The position numbers and the translations under genes are program-made. Positions 1-8,748 of a stretch of 14,086 bases of DNA are shown here, one piece after another (the first letter of the stretch is position 1; each line of letters opens with the position of its first letter). The stretch is from NCBI GenBank assembly GCA_025355595.1, contig JANXZI010000533.1, positions 1 to 14,086 on the forward strand, read 5' to 3'. The DNA comes from Spartobacteria bacterium. GTDB lineage: Bacteria; Verrucomicrobiota; Verrucomicrobiia; Chthoniobacterales; Chthoniobacteraceae. The notes beneath the pieces are model-generated. The model searched no databases, had not been told where the DNA came from, and saw nothing but the letters and a program-made list of their open reading frames with translations.

Positions 1-2903
1 TGCTTCATCCACTTCTGCGTCTCGGCGATCACTTCCTTTGAGTCGCGTCCGCTCAGCTCGATGTGCGTGCGATGACGGATGCCATCAACGGGGGACTTCA
101 AATTTTCGAGCAGCGCGGGGATCGGCGCGCCGGCGATGGTCACGGGCTTTTGCAGCGGATGATCGATTGCGGTGATGCGATAGATGCGGCCATGCGCGTG
201 GTCGCGATTCGGGTCGCGCACGTTGTGCTGCATGTGGCCGATGATCACATTGTGCCAATCAGCTACGTAGAGCGCGCCATCGGGCCCGAAGACCGCGCAC
301 GACGGACGGAAATTCTTGTCGCCGCTCATCAGCAGGCCGCGCGATTTTTCCTCGGTCACGTTGCCGTCGGCTTGCGTGACTTTCACAATCAGCTCATCGC
401 CCGCGGGCTCGCCCCAGACGGTGCCTTTCTCCGCATCGCGCTCGAGGTGATAGTGCTTGATGCCGAGGAAGCCGATGACATTGCAGATCAAAAAGTCGCC
501 CTGCATTTTCTCCGGGAAATGCGTGCTGGAGACGACGCCGCTTGACGTGACGGGACGCACTTCCTTTTTCAAAAGCTCGCTCATCTTGAAGCCGCTGCCC
601 TCGGGCCGCACCTGGAATGCGCGCCCGCCGGTGCCGTCCGTGGCGTAGCAGTAGCCCCAGTGGTCGAACGACGTGCCGTGCGGATTCGGCGAGTTGCCCG
701 CGTGCTGCGAGATCGTGAAGCGGCGCGGATCGAAGCGGAACATCGCGCTCGTCCCCGTCTGCAACGACGGACCCCACGGGTGCTCGTAGTTGTGCTGCAT
801 GAAGACGCCGCTCTGCCAGTAGATGCCGCCGTCGGGGCCATACACGAGGTTGTTCGCGCCGTGGTGCGTGTCGGAGGTGTCGAGCCCTTGCAGCAAAATG
901 GTCTGCGTGTCGGCCTTGTCGTCGCCGTCGGTGTCCCGGAGATGGAGCAGCTCCGACTGGCGCGTGACGATCACGCCGTTGTTCCAAAACTCGAAGCCGA
1001 GCGGATTCTGTACCTTCGCAAATTCCTTCACGCTCTTCGCCTTGCCGTGCCCGTCGTCCTCGAAGATGAGCAGCGAATCATTCATCGGCTTGCCCGGCTC
1101 CCACTTCGGATAAGTCTGCCACGCCGCGACCCACAGGCGGCCCTTCGTGTCGAACTGCATCTGCACCGGATTCACGAGCTGCGGGAAGCGCGACTCGTCG
1201 GCGTAGAGTTCGATCTTGAAGCCCTTGGCAATGGCGAAGTGCTTCACTGCCTCCTCTGCGCTGAGATAGGTCGTGCGGCCTTCCTTCTGCGCGCTGCTGC
1301 TCTTGCTGCCGCCGCCGACATTCGAGACGACCGGCACGGGCTTCGGCACATTGCTGTCGTCCACCTTCGCATCCTTGCCCAGCGCGCGCGCCCACACCCG
1401 GGCGTCGCGATTGGCGGTCATCGCATCGAGCATCACGAGTTCGTGCTTCAGCACATCGGCGTTTGTCTGTCCGTTGGCAAAGCTGAGCGTCGAGCGGCTG
1501 CCCCACACGTCGTTGCCGTCGGACGCATGGTAGCGGTTGTACCAGTGCAGATCCTTGTCGAGCACCGCCTGGCGCAGCGGATCGAGCGAAGGCGACGCGC
1601 TCACTTGTTTGCCGAGCAGCGCCTTCGCGATCACTTCGGCGAGTTCGCGATCTCCATCTGCGGTCAAATGCACGCCGTTGATCGTGAGCGGCACCTTCGA
1701 GGCTTTGAAAAGCTCGAGCGACGGATGAAAGAGATTCACAAACGCCACGCCCGCCTCCTTCGCCGCGGCCTCGGTCGCCTTGGTGTAGGCTTCGAGTTGC
1801 GCGTTGTGTGCCTTGCCGTCGGGCACGTTCGGATTGTGCGTGTCTTCGTGCGCGATGGGGCTGAAGAGCACGATGCGCGGGAAGTCCTTGCCGTTCGGCT
1901 TCGCCCCCCGCGTCTTCTTCACGAATTCGATGAGCTTCTTCTTGTGGTCATCCGCCTTCTCGATTCCGGAGAACGACTCGTTGTAGCCGAAGAACCCGAA
2001 CACCACGTCCGGCTTCACGAGCCTCAAATACGCGGTCATCGAGATCTGCCCGCCGCTGCGCGGGAACGAGTCGGGCCGATCGCCGCTCGTGCTCATGTTG
2101 CGGAAGCGCACCTGCTGCTCGGTCAGCGCGCTTTGCAGCAGCGTCTCCATCCATCCGTCATGCTGCATGCGCTCGGGCAGGCCATTGCCGAGGATCGCGA
2201 CCGTGTCGCCTTTTTTGAAAGTGAACGTCGCGGGATCGCGATAGTCCGCGGGCACCTCCGCGAGCGCGGGTTCCGAGACCGCCGGCTTCTTGTTGTCGGG
2301 CTTCTTGCCATCGTTCTTCGCAGTCGTCGCGCCCTTCCCGGCAGGCTGGCCCGGCTTTCCTTCGTAAGTGAGATACGCGAGCGCGCCCTTGGCTTTCACA
2401 TCAATCTCCATCGCCTGCGGTGCTGCGATGCCCGTCGCGACGAACACCTCTTTCCGCTCCGCATCGAGCAGCTTGATCGTGAAGCCATCGAGACGGGTTT
2501 CAAATCCCGCGCGATTCCAGACGCCGATCTTTTCCACGTCCACCGCGCTTCCGAGATCGAGTTCCCACCACGGCAGGGTAGAGCCTGCATTGATCGTGTG
2601 CGTCTGCCCGCCCTTGTTGAAGTCGGAACTCTTGTTGCCATCAATCGCCCTGTCCGCACTGGCGCCCGCGTTCGTGCTCGACTGCGTGGCCTTCCCGCCA
2701 CGCGCGACATTTTTCCCGCCGCTGATCACTTCCACCTCCGCGAGCGTCAGGATGCGCTTGTCGCCCGGCAGCTCGATCCGCACGAAGCGCGCCGGCTCGC
2801 CCGTCGCGAGCGGCGCGGTTGCACTCGATTTGGTTTTTTCCTTTACGGCTGAGAAAGCCGCAAGGCCGGAGGACGCGAGCAGAACGACGAGGATCGATTT
2901 CAT
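1..2903 (-). CDS. Secreted F5/8C + SGNH-like + PVC-type membrane-bound dehydrogenase (partial, C-terminus beyond window)
   Basis: Reading the minus strand from the ATG at 2903-2901 gives an unbroken frame to the window edge, 967 codons without a stop. Residues 1-20 form a Sec signal peptide (MKSILVVLLASSGLAAFSA). Residues about 35-170 look like an F5/8-type C (discoidin) module, with the ARFVRIELPG start, ATQSS, AIDGN and PWWELDLG motifs. Residues about 231-420 match an SGNH/GDSL hydrolase fold, with FFGYNES near 304 and NGVHLTADG near 408. From about 547 (YLSAEEAVKHFAIAKGFKIE) to about 900 the protein resembles the PVC membrane-bound dehydrogenase propeller (TIGR02604 type), with HHGANNLVYGPDGG near 680 and PSCAVFGPDGALYVADW near 870. 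A helical, HEAT-like stretch follows. Such proteins usually end in a CxxCH cytochrome c domain, which would lie outside the window. An in-frame ATG at 2918 (MFPLP-) is an alternative start; neither start has a clear ribosome binding site. The substrate is unknown, probably a sugar or other alcohol in the periplasm. Confidence 0.9.
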   Translation of the reverse strand, partial: MKSILVVLLASSGLAAFSAVKEKTKSSATAPLATGEPARFVRIELPGDKRILTLAEVEVISGGKNVARGGKATQSSTNAGASADRAIDGNKSSDFNKGGQTHTINAGSTLPWWELDLGSAVDVEKIGVWNRAGFETRLDGFTIKLLDAERKEVFVATGIAAPQAMEIDVKAKGALAYLTYEGKPGQPAGKGATTAKNDGKKPDNKKPAVSEPALAEVPADYRDPATFTFKKGDTVAILGNGLPERMQHDGWMETLLQSALTEQQVRFRNMSTSGDRPDSFPRSGGQISMTAYLRLVKPDVVFGFFGYNESFSGIEKADDHKKKLIEFVKKTRGAKPNGKDFPRIVLFSPIAHEDTHNPNVPDGKAHNAQLEAYTKATEAAAKEAGVAFVNLFHPSLELFKASKVPLTINGVHLTADGDRELAEVIAKALLGKQVSASPSLDPLRQAVLDKDLHWYNRYHASDGNDVWGSRSTLSFANGQTNADVLKHELVMLDAMTANRDARVWARALGKDAKVDDSNVPKPVPVVSNVGGGSKSSSAQKEGRTTYLSAEEAVKHFAIAKGFKIELYADESRFPQLVNPVQMQFDTKGRLWVAAWQTYPKWEPGKPMNDSLLIFEDDGHGKAKSVKEFAKVQNPLGFEFWNNGVIVTRQSELLHLRDTDGDDKADTQTILLQGLDTSDTHHGANNLVYGPDGGIYWQSGVFMQHNYEHPWGPSLQTGTSAMFRFDPRRFTISQHAGNSPNPHGTSFDHWGYCYATDGTGGRAFQVRPEGSGFKMSELLKKEVRPVTSSGVVSSTHFPEKMQGDFLICNVIGFLGIKHYHLERDAEKGTVWGEPAGDELIVKVTQADGNVTEEKSRGLLMSGDKNFRPSCAVFGPDGALYVADWHNVIIGHMQHNVRDPNRDHAHGRIYRITAIDHPLQKPVTIAGAPIPALLENLKSPVDGIRHRTHIELSGRDSKEVIAETQKWMK

Positions 2904-3221
2904 GGGAAGTGGGAACATGGCGAACAGCCACTTTTTTCCGGCGCTGAACCGAAAAGCAACGGGAAACGTGGAAAAGGGAGGAGTGCGCGACAAACCGGCA
3001 TGAAGGCCACCTCAGCGCAGAGTGTGTCGAGCTGCCCGCCGCCACCGTGGGGAAAAATGTGAGTGGTGCTTCAACCATCGCCGCTCTACTCTTTACCCTC
3101 TTCTCCTCTCCATCCTCCGCTCAAATCCGCTCTCACCTACACAAGACCTTCTGTGATTCATGTTTCGCCTTCTCCAATGCCCGAGCCTCCGGTGACAAAT
3201 GCCGAGATGCAGATTCCTTTC
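2904..3221. other. Divergent intergenic region
   Basis: This 318-base stretch separates the minus-strand dehydrogenase from the plus-strand beta-helix gene and should carry both promoters. I see no convincing -35/-10 pair and no operator-like palindrome. The beta-helix frame stays open upstream to a GTG at 3063, but that stretch encodes a Pro/Ser-rich segment unlike a signal peptide, so I treat it as non-coding leader. Confidence 0.5.
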
Positions 3222-5354
3222 ATGATTTCTGCACGACTCCGCGTTTTCCTCGTCGCGATCATGGTCGCGGCAAACTGCGTTACGGCGAATGCAACAGAAT
3301 TCTTCGTTTCGGCCACGGCAGGCAGCGGTGGCGATGGCTCGCGCGAGAGGCCATTTACCAGCATCGAGCAGGCACAGCGCGCCGTGCGCGCGTGGAAAAA
3401 ATTGCCTGCGCCTGCGGGTGGCGTCACGATTTGGATCGCGAGTGGCACGTATCGGGTTTCGCAGACCCTCGAATGGACTGCGGAAGACAGCGGCACCGCA
3501 GAGGCGCCGATTGTCTGGCGCGCGGCAAGGGATGGAGAGGCGTTCTTCGCTGCCGGCCGCCAGATCGACGCAAAGAATTTTTCCAAGGTGACGGACGAGG
3601 CGCTGCTGGCGCGGATGTGTGAGGAGGCGCGCGGCAACATGTGGCAGCTCGATCTCGGGAAGCTCGGCGTGCAGCACGCGAAACGGACGCCCGACCTTTT
3701 CGAGGATGGCGGCGGCTTGCTCGATCTCTATTGCAATGGCGCGCGGCAGACGATTTCGCGCTGGCCCAATGACGCAAAAGCGACGATGGCGCGCGTGCTC
3801 GACCGCGGTGATTCGAAGCGGGCACCGGGCGCGCGCGGCGGCACATTCGTTTATCGCGAAGACCGGCCGGCGCGCTGGCGGGAGGCTGCGAAAGCTGATC
3901 AGCTCTGGCTCGCGGGGTTTTGGCGCGTGGCGTGGGAGTGGCAAACGGTGCGCGTGAGCAAGCTCGATCTTGCTGCGAAAAGCATCACGCTCGCGCAGCC
4001 GGTCAGCGGCGGTATCGGCTCGAAATACGCGGGCCCGGAAGGCGCGGGCACCGAGCCTTGGATCGCGCTGAACCTGCTCGAAGAAATCGACCAGCCCGGT
4101 GAATGGTCGATCGATTTCGCGACGCAAACGCTTTTCTGGTGGCCGCCCGCGCCGCTCGAAAATGCGGAGATCGCGATCGCGGATTTCGACGCGCCAGTGG
4201 TGCGGCTGAATGGCGCAGCGCACCTCGCGCTCCGCGGCTTGGTGATCGAGGGCGGGCTCGGAAATGGGATCGAGATTACCGGTGGCGAAAGCTGCGCGGT
4301 GGAGGGCTGCACGTTGCGCGATCTCGGACGCTCCGGCGTGGTCGTCACCGGCGGGAAGGCGCATCAGGTCTTGAGTTGCGACCTGCACACACTGGGGCAG
4401 AGCGGCATTCTCGTCGGCGGTGGCGACCGCAAAACACTGACGCCCGCGCGACACGTCGTGGACAACAATCACCTCCACGACTACGGCCTCGCGAAGAAAG
4501 TTTACGCGCCGGGAATCGGTGTCGGTTTCCGCGATCAACCCGCACCGGCCGTGGGCTGCCGGATCACGCACAATCTCATCCACGACGCGCCGCACGCGGC
4601 AGTGCTCTACGGCGGCAACGACCATCTTTTCGAGTTCAACGAAATCCACGATTTCCTGATCGAGTCCGACGATCTCGGCGGCTTCTACAGCACCTTCGAT
4701 TGGACGAGCTACGGCAATGTCGTGCGGCACAATTTCATCCACCACACGCCGCACGCGCTCGGAGTGTATCTCGATGACGGCGACAGCGGCGACCTGATCG
4801 AAGGCAACGTTTCGTATCGCATGGGCTGCGGCGTCGGGATCGGCGGCGGCCACGACAACATCGCGCGCAACAACCTCGCCATCGAATGCGGGTCCGGGGT
4901 GAGGATCGACGCCCGCGGCGTCTCGCGCGGTTACGACAAGAATCCGACGCTGCTCAAAATTCTCGCGGCGATGAATCCCACGCAGCCGCCGTGGCGCGAC
5001 CGCTTCCCCACGCTCGTGGCGATCTCCGAAACGCTGCCGCCGCGGCCGATCGGCTGCGCCATCGAACGCAACGTGACGATCGGCGCGGGCAAGCCGAGCA
5101 ACCTGCACGGAAACGCCAAAGAACTCAGCGTCGTGACGCAGCGCGACAACGTGGCTTTGCCGATCGAAGACCTTGGCTTTGCCGACGCCGCGAAACTCGA
5201 TTTCCGCATGAAAGCCAGTGCCGCCGTGTTCAAAAAAGTGCCGGGATTCCAGCGCATTCCTTTTGAAAAAATCGGACTCTACATCAACGAGCTGCGCCCC
5301 GTTCTCCCCTCGCATCTCGCCGGCACATCCAAGCCTTGTTGGGGAAAACCATGA
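3222..5354 (+). CDS. Secreted right-handed parallel beta-helix protein, GH141-like
   Basis: The product is 710 residues from the ATG at 3222. That start is chosen because it gives a clean signal peptide (MISARLRVFLVAIMVAANC, cleavage near ANA/TE at residue 24). ATGs at 3207 and 3177 and the GTG at 3063 are in frame but add a non-signal extension. The mature protein opens with EFFVSATAGSGGDGSRERPF, typical of secreted beta-helix glycan-active enzymes. GEWSIDFATQTLFWWPP lies near residues 293-309. From about 330 on there are repeated short beta-coil turns (IEITGGESCAVEGCTLRDLG, RHNFIHHTPHALGVYLDDGD). Acidic pairs at D483-D484 (ESDDLGGFYS) and D518-D519 (YLDDGDSGD) sit where GH141-like and related beta-helix enzymes keep their catalytic acids. 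The layout resembles GH141 (fucosidase/xylanase type) but could be another beta-helix lyase or hydrolase family. The esterase gene follows directly, so a joint role in polysaccharide breakdown is inferred. Confidence 0.8.
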   Translation: MISARLRVFLVAIMVAANCVTANATEFFVSATAGSGGDGSRERPFTSIEQAQRAVRAWKKLPAPAGGVTIWIASGTYRVSQTLEWTAEDSGTAEAPIVWRAARDGEAFFAAGRQIDAKNFSKVTDEALLARMCEEARGNMWQLDLGKLGVQHAKRTPDLFEDGGGLLDLYCNGARQTISRWPNDAKATMARVLDRGDSKRAPGARGGTFVYREDRPARWREAAKADQLWLAGFWRVAWEWQTVRVSKLDLAAKSITLAQPVSGGIGSKYAGPEGAGTEPWIALNLLEEIDQPGEWSIDFATQTLFWWPPAPLENAEIAIADFDAPVVRLNGAAHLALRGLVIEGGLGNGIEITGGESCAVEGCTLRDLGRSGVVVTGGKAHQVLSCDLHTLGQSGILVGGGDRKTLTPARHVVDNNHLHDYGLAKKVYAPGIGVGFRDQPAPAVGCRITHNLIHDAPHAAVLYGGNDHLFEFNEIHDFLIESDDLGGFYSTFDWTSYGNVVRHNFIHHTPHALGVYLDDGDSGDLIEGNVSYRMGCGVGIGGGHDNIARNNLAIECGSGVRIDARGVSRGYDKNPTLLKILAAMNPTQPPWRDRFPTLVAISETLPPRPIGCAIERNVTIGAGKPSNLHGNAKELSVVTQRDNVALPIEDLGFADAAKLDFRMKASAAVFKKVPGFQRIPFEKIGLYINELRPVLPSHLAGTSKPCWGKP

Positions 5355-5410
5355 AGTTCCGCGCACCGCCTTCGACCTTTTATTGCCCCTGTCAAATCAC
5401 TCATCGATCC

Positions 5411-7072
5411 ATGAATTTTCGTTTCCTTGTCACTCTCCTCTTCCTGGCCGCGCTCAGCGTTCCGCTGCCCGCCGAAGTCAAGCTGGCCACCCTTTTTTCC
5501 GACCACATGATCCTGCAGCGCGGCGCCCCGGTCAGCTTATGGGGAACGGCCACTCCCGGCGAATCCGTTGCGGCCGCCTTTGCCGGTCAGAGCAAACAGA
5601 GTGTGGCGGATGCGAACGGCAGATGGCTGTTGAAACTCGCCTCGCTGGCAGCGTCTGCGGAGCCGCAGGTGCTGACGATTCGCGGGAACAACACGATCAC
5701 CATTTCCGATGTGCTGATCGGTGAAGTGTGGCTGGCCTCAGGACAGTCGAACATGGGTTTCAGCCTCTCCGGGGCGCACAATGCGGCGACGGAAATTCCA
5801 AAGGCGGAGGACGGGCAGTTGCGTTTCTTCAACGTGAAAACGCGGACCGCGGGCGAGGCGCAGTCCGACGTGACAGGCAAATGGGAAGCAAGCTCGCCGA
5901 AGACCGCGCCGGGTTTTTCTGCGGTCGCATACTTCTTTGCGCGAGACTTGCGCGCGAAGCTCGGCTGCCCGGTGGGCATCATCCAATCTGCCTGGGGTGG
6001 CACGCCGGGTCAGGCGTGGCTCGGCATCAACGCCTTGCGCGCGGAGCCCGCGCTCGCACGGCATGTGAAAACGTGGGACGACGCGGTGGCGAAACGCCGA
6101 GATCTCGACGCCCATCCGCAAATCATGGCGACCTACGAGGAGCAGATCGCGCGTTGGAAAAAGGAAGTGCGCCCGACTTTCGACGCGGCGATGAAGACCT
6201 ACAATGCCGCCAAATGGGCTGGCCAAGATCCCGGCCCAAAGCCCGAAGCCGCTTGGCCGGAGCCGGCCAATCCCGATCCAATGGGCGTGCCGAGTCCGTC
6301 CGCGAGGCCCTCGACGCCGAGCGTGATTTTCAACGCCATGATCGCACCCCTCGCGCCGTATGCGCTGCGCGGAGCGATCTGGTATCAGGGTGAGGCAAAC
6401 GGCAGCGCCGGGCTCGAATACCGCACGCTTCTTCCGAGCCTCATCGCGGACTGGCGAAGGCAATGGGGCGCGGAGTTTCCGTTTCTTTTCGTGCAGTTGC
6501 CCGGCTGGGAGCACGACACGAGACCGGCTGAGCAGCACGACTGGCCGTGGCTGCGTGAGGCGCAGTTCATGGCCCTGAAAGTGCCGCGCACCGGCATGGT
6601 GGTGACCATCGACATCGGCGACCCCGGCACCGTCCATCCGGGCGACAAGCTGGACGTGGGACTCCGCCTCGCGCTTGCGGCGCGCAAGGTCGCGTATGGA
6701 GAAAACCTCGTCGCCAGCGGTCCGCTCTTTCGAGGCTCCGCGATCGACGGGGCGGCGATCCGCGTGAAATTCACCGAGACGGGCAGCGGGCTGGCAATCG
6801 GCCTTGCGCCTTGGCTCCCGGAGCACGCGGTGCCGCTGCCGACTGACAAACTCCTCGGGTTCACCATCGCGGGCGAAGACCACCGCTGGGTGGAAGCCGA
6901 CGCGAAAATCGAAGGCGACAGCGTCTTCGTTTCCAGCCCGCAAGTGCCCAAGCCCGCCGCCGTCCGGTACGCATGGGCAAACTCCCCGCGGTGCAATTTC
7001 TACAACAAGGAAGGCCTGCCCGCGTCGCCCTTCCGCACCGACGACTGGCCGCTCGACGCGAGGCCGCGCTAA
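5411..7072 (+). CDS. Secreted sialate O-acetylesterase family protein (SASA/DUF303)
   Basis: The product is 553 residues from the ATG at 5411, with signal peptide MNFRFLVTLLFLAALSVPLPA. The family signature is clear: SDHMILQRGAPVSLWGTATPG after the leader, the nucleophile motif ASGQSNM with Ser113, SAWGGTPGQAWL (oxyanion-hole region), WYQGEAN at 324-330, and the distal DIGDPGTVHPGDK with Asp404 and His409. Length is usual for the secreted bacterial form. These enzymes remove O-acetyl groups from sugars; in environmental Verrucomicrobiota the true substrate is often a plant or algal polysaccharide, not sialic acid. The gene begins 56 bases after the beta-helix stop, so co-transcription is likely. 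An in-frame ATG at 5351 overlaps that stop as ATGA, but would add 20 residues ahead of the signal peptide. Neither start has a good ribosome binding site. Confidence 0.93.
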   Translation: MNFRFLVTLLFLAALSVPLPAEVKLATLFSDHMILQRGAPVSLWGTATPGESVAAAFAGQSKQSVADANGRWLLKLASLAASAEPQVLTIRGNNTITISDVLIGEVWLASGQSNMGFSLSGAHNAATEIPKAEDGQLRFFNVKTRTAGEAQSDVTGKWEASSPKTAPGFSAVAYFFARDLRAKLGCPVGIIQSAWGGTPGQAWLGINALRAEPALARHVKTWDDAVAKRRDLDAHPQIMATYEEQIARWKKEVRPTFDAAMKTYNAAKWAGQDPGPKPEAAWPEPANPDPMGVPSPSARPSTPSVIFNAMIAPLAPYALRGAIWYQGEANGSAGLEYRTLLPSLIADWRRQWGAEFPFLFVQLPGWEHDTRPAEQHDWPWLREAQFMALKVPRTGMVVTIDIGDPGTVHPGDKLDVGLRLALAARKVAYGENLVASGPLFRGSAIDGAAIRVKFTETGSGLAIGLAPWLPEHAVPLPTDKLLGFTIAGEDHRWVEADAKIEGDSVFVSSPQVPKPAAVRYAWANSPRCNFYNKEGLPASPFRTDDWPLDARPR

Positions 7073-7100
7073 CTTCCGGCCGTGTGCAACTATCCACCTC

Positions 7101-7394
7101 ATCCGCATCCTCGCGCTCGCCATTCTGTGCGCGCTGCCCGCAGTCGTTTCCGAGAAGACGCCGATCCTCATTATCGACGGGCGCGCGACGCTTGAGAGCG
7201 CGGGATTGTTTGCCGTCAAGATCAACACAGCACCGGAGGATCTCGCGCCGCCGATGGTGCGCAAGCCGAAGGTCGAGGACGCCGAATATCTCGCGGCGAA
7301 GCAGCAGCGTGACGAGGTGGTGAAAAGCTTGCGGCCCGCGATGGATGCGGCGTGGGCGAAGTGGTCCGTCGATTTTACGAAGGGTCTTATGTAG
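7101..7394 (+). CDS. Small putative secreted protein of unknown function without a standard start codon
   Basis: Just after the esterase stop, one frame reads as coding through 7394 (TAG): mostly G or C at third codon positions and no stop. Its N-terminus resembles a Sec leader (RILALAILCALPAVVSEK), followed by TPILIIDGRATLESAGLFAV and a charged helical tail ending WAKWSVDFTKGLM. No ATG, GTG or TTG precedes the leader in frame. The codon where Met would be expected is ATC at 7101; other non-standard options are ATC 7092 and ATT 7122. The first in-frame TTG (7206) and ATG (7254) lie inside the protein. Either a rare ATC/ATT start is used, or this is a gene whose start has been lost by mutation. 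From 7101 it would be 97 residues. I do not recognise the family. It could be translated by coupling to the esterase. Confidence 0.4.
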   Translation: MRILALAILCALPAVVSEKTPILIIDGRATLESAGLFAVKINTAPEDLAPPMVRKPKVEDAEYLAAKQQRDEVVKSLRPAMDAAWAKWSVDFTKGLM

Positions 7395-7415
7395 CTGAGA
7401 GCGGAGGATGGAGTC

Positions 7416-8459
7416 CTACTTCGGCTGCACCTTCTGCTTCGGTTTCCCGGCGTCGGGATTTTTCGTGTTGGCGTTCGCGGGGATCTGGCTCTCGAAGCCC
7501 GCATACATCTCCGGCTTGATCCCGCGCGCGTACGCTCCCCCGCCGAAGGTGTTCGGCTTGAACGGGCCGACGAACGCGATGTCGAGAGCCGGCGTGATTT
7601 TGTCCTCCAGGCCGAGCGTCCAGAAGCACGCGTTCACGAGCATCCGGCGGTAGCCGTCGTTCGTGATGTCCTCCGACGTGCCATAGAGCGAGGTGAAGAC
7701 GCGCGCGGCTTTTCCGTTCGCAGCCTTGTAAGTGCGCGTCCACTCGGACGACTGCGGCGGCTTCGTCGCATCGGCGGGAGAATCAGGCGTCATGCCATTC
7801 AACGGCTGCGCCATCGTGAGCACATCGCTGTCCACCGGCTTGCCGACGTAGCCGCCCGCCTGCACCCACACGTCCTTCACGCCGCGCAAAATCGGGTGCG
7901 ATGTCTTCTCCGGCACGATCGCGATGCGCGTGCTCTGTTTGTGATTCGTGCCGTAGTGGCCGACCCACGTCTGCCCGAGGACCTGATGCCCGAAGCCGGA
8001 TTCGTAGCCGGTCGCTTTCGAGTTGTAGTCATACTTCCCGAAAGGCTCGGCCGTGCCTTTGAAAGCATGCGTCGCCGTGCGCAGCCCGATCACCGGCCCG
8101 CCGCGGTTCAGGTAATCATCGAGATGCTTCATCTGCTCCTCCGGCAGCCCCTGGAAGCGCAGGAACACGACCGCGAGATCCGCGCTGTCCAGCGCCTCCA
8201 TGCCGGGGATGTTCTGCGGTTCGCCGGCGGCGATGTTGCCGTCCTTATCAATGTCGAAAAGCACCGTACACTTGAACCCCTGATGCTTCGCGAGAATGCG
8301 TGCGAGCGCCGGCAGCGATTCCTCCGAGCGGTATTCGTGGTCGCCCGCGACGAAGACGATGTGCTTGCCCTTACCCGGCCCGTCGGTGCCCTGGAAAACG
8401 AGCGGCGCGGCCGTGGCGAATGTTACGAGCGAGAGGAGTGTGAGGAGGATGCGTTTCAT
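7416..8459 (-). CDS. Secreted ThuA-like domain protein
   Basis: The product is 347 residues with a signal peptide (MKRILLTLLSLVTFATA). Residues about 32-285 carry the ThuA-like (trehalose-utilization, class I glutamine-amidotransferase-like) fold: KHIVFVAGDHEYRSEESLP at 32-50, DLAVVFLRFQGLP at 94-106, the GGPVIGLRTATHAF strand-turn at 120-133, SHPILRGVKDVWVQAGG at 187-203, and VFTSLYGTSEDITNDGYRRM at 254-273 near the end of the domain. A Lys/Pro/Asn-rich tail (about 328-347) lacks structure. Secreted ThuA proteins are common and multicopy in Planctomycetota and Verrucomicrobiota, often near sugar oxidoreductases; their activity is largely undetermined. The gene converges on the small frame ending at 7394, with only 21 bases between the stops, and no strong terminator hairpin is visible there. 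Confidence 0.92.
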   Translation of the reverse strand: MKRILLTLLSLVTFATAAPLVFQGTDGPGKGKHIVFVAGDHEYRSEESLPALARILAKHQGFKCTVLFDIDKDGNIAAGEPQNIPGMEALDSADLAVVFLRFQGLPEEQMKHLDDYLNRGGPVIGLRTATHAFKGTAEPFGKYDYNSKATGYESGFGHQVLGQTWVGHYGTNHKQSTRIAIVPEKTSHPILRGVKDVWVQAGGYVGKPVDSDVLTMAQPLNGMTPDSPADATKPPQSSEWTRTYKAANGKAARVFTSLYGTSEDITNDGYRRMLVNACFWTLGLEDKITPALDIAFVGPFKPNTFGGGAYARGIKPEMYAGFESQIPANANTKNPDAGKPKQKVQPK

Positions 8460-8748
8460 GGATTGGTTGTGCTCAGTTCGCGACTACAGGGGGTGGATGG
8501 GGCGAGCGGGGTCAATCCGAATGTCGCGATAATCTTTGCGTCCGACATGGGATGCGCGGCGTGCGTGCAGAAACAATCACGCGAGATCGCTCGTGGCGAT
8601 TTTTCCTCGCGGGATGCGCAGGGCTGGTCACGATGCTGCCCGGTTCCCCCATGAATCTCGAACGCTCCCAGGCGGACGCCCTCCGCGAAGTCCGCACGCG
8701 GGCGCGATGTGGCGGAACACGCACGAAACCGACAAGCGAAGGCAACCG
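8460..8748. other. Divergent intergenic region with leader of the POTRA-foldase gene
   Basis: This stretch lies between the ThuA gene and the plus-strand fusion gene and presumably holds both promoters. The fusion frame is open back to 8536, but the codons before 8749 give an Arg/His/Pro-rich segment with no signal character. I see no convincing promoter boxes or operator. Confidence 0.45.
8738..8742 (+). promoter_or_regulatory. Ribosome binding site deciding the start at 8749
   Basis: GAAGG at 8738-8742 sits six bases before ATG 8749 and is one of the few recognisable Shine-Dalgarno sequences in the window. It supports this ATG, which begins a normal signal peptide, over the open upstream extension. 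Confidence 0.6.

Noticed and set aside
660..2852. 730-codon plus-strand open frame
   Set aside because: It lies antisense to the dehydrogenase fusion, which has clear domain motifs; the product is Arg/His/Leu-rich without recognisable motifs, a GC-driven shadow.
3093..5366. 757-codon minus-strand open frame
   Set aside because: Antisense shadow of the beta-helix gene; composition is Arg/Ala/Val-rich with no domain or leader.
5738..7504. 588-codon minus-strand open frame
   Set aside because: Antisense to the esterase, and it also overlaps the end of the ThuA gene in another frame; no motif.
8536..8748. N-terminal extension of the fusion protein
   Set aside because: No signal character, and the ATG at 8749 has both a ribosome binding site and a signal peptide.
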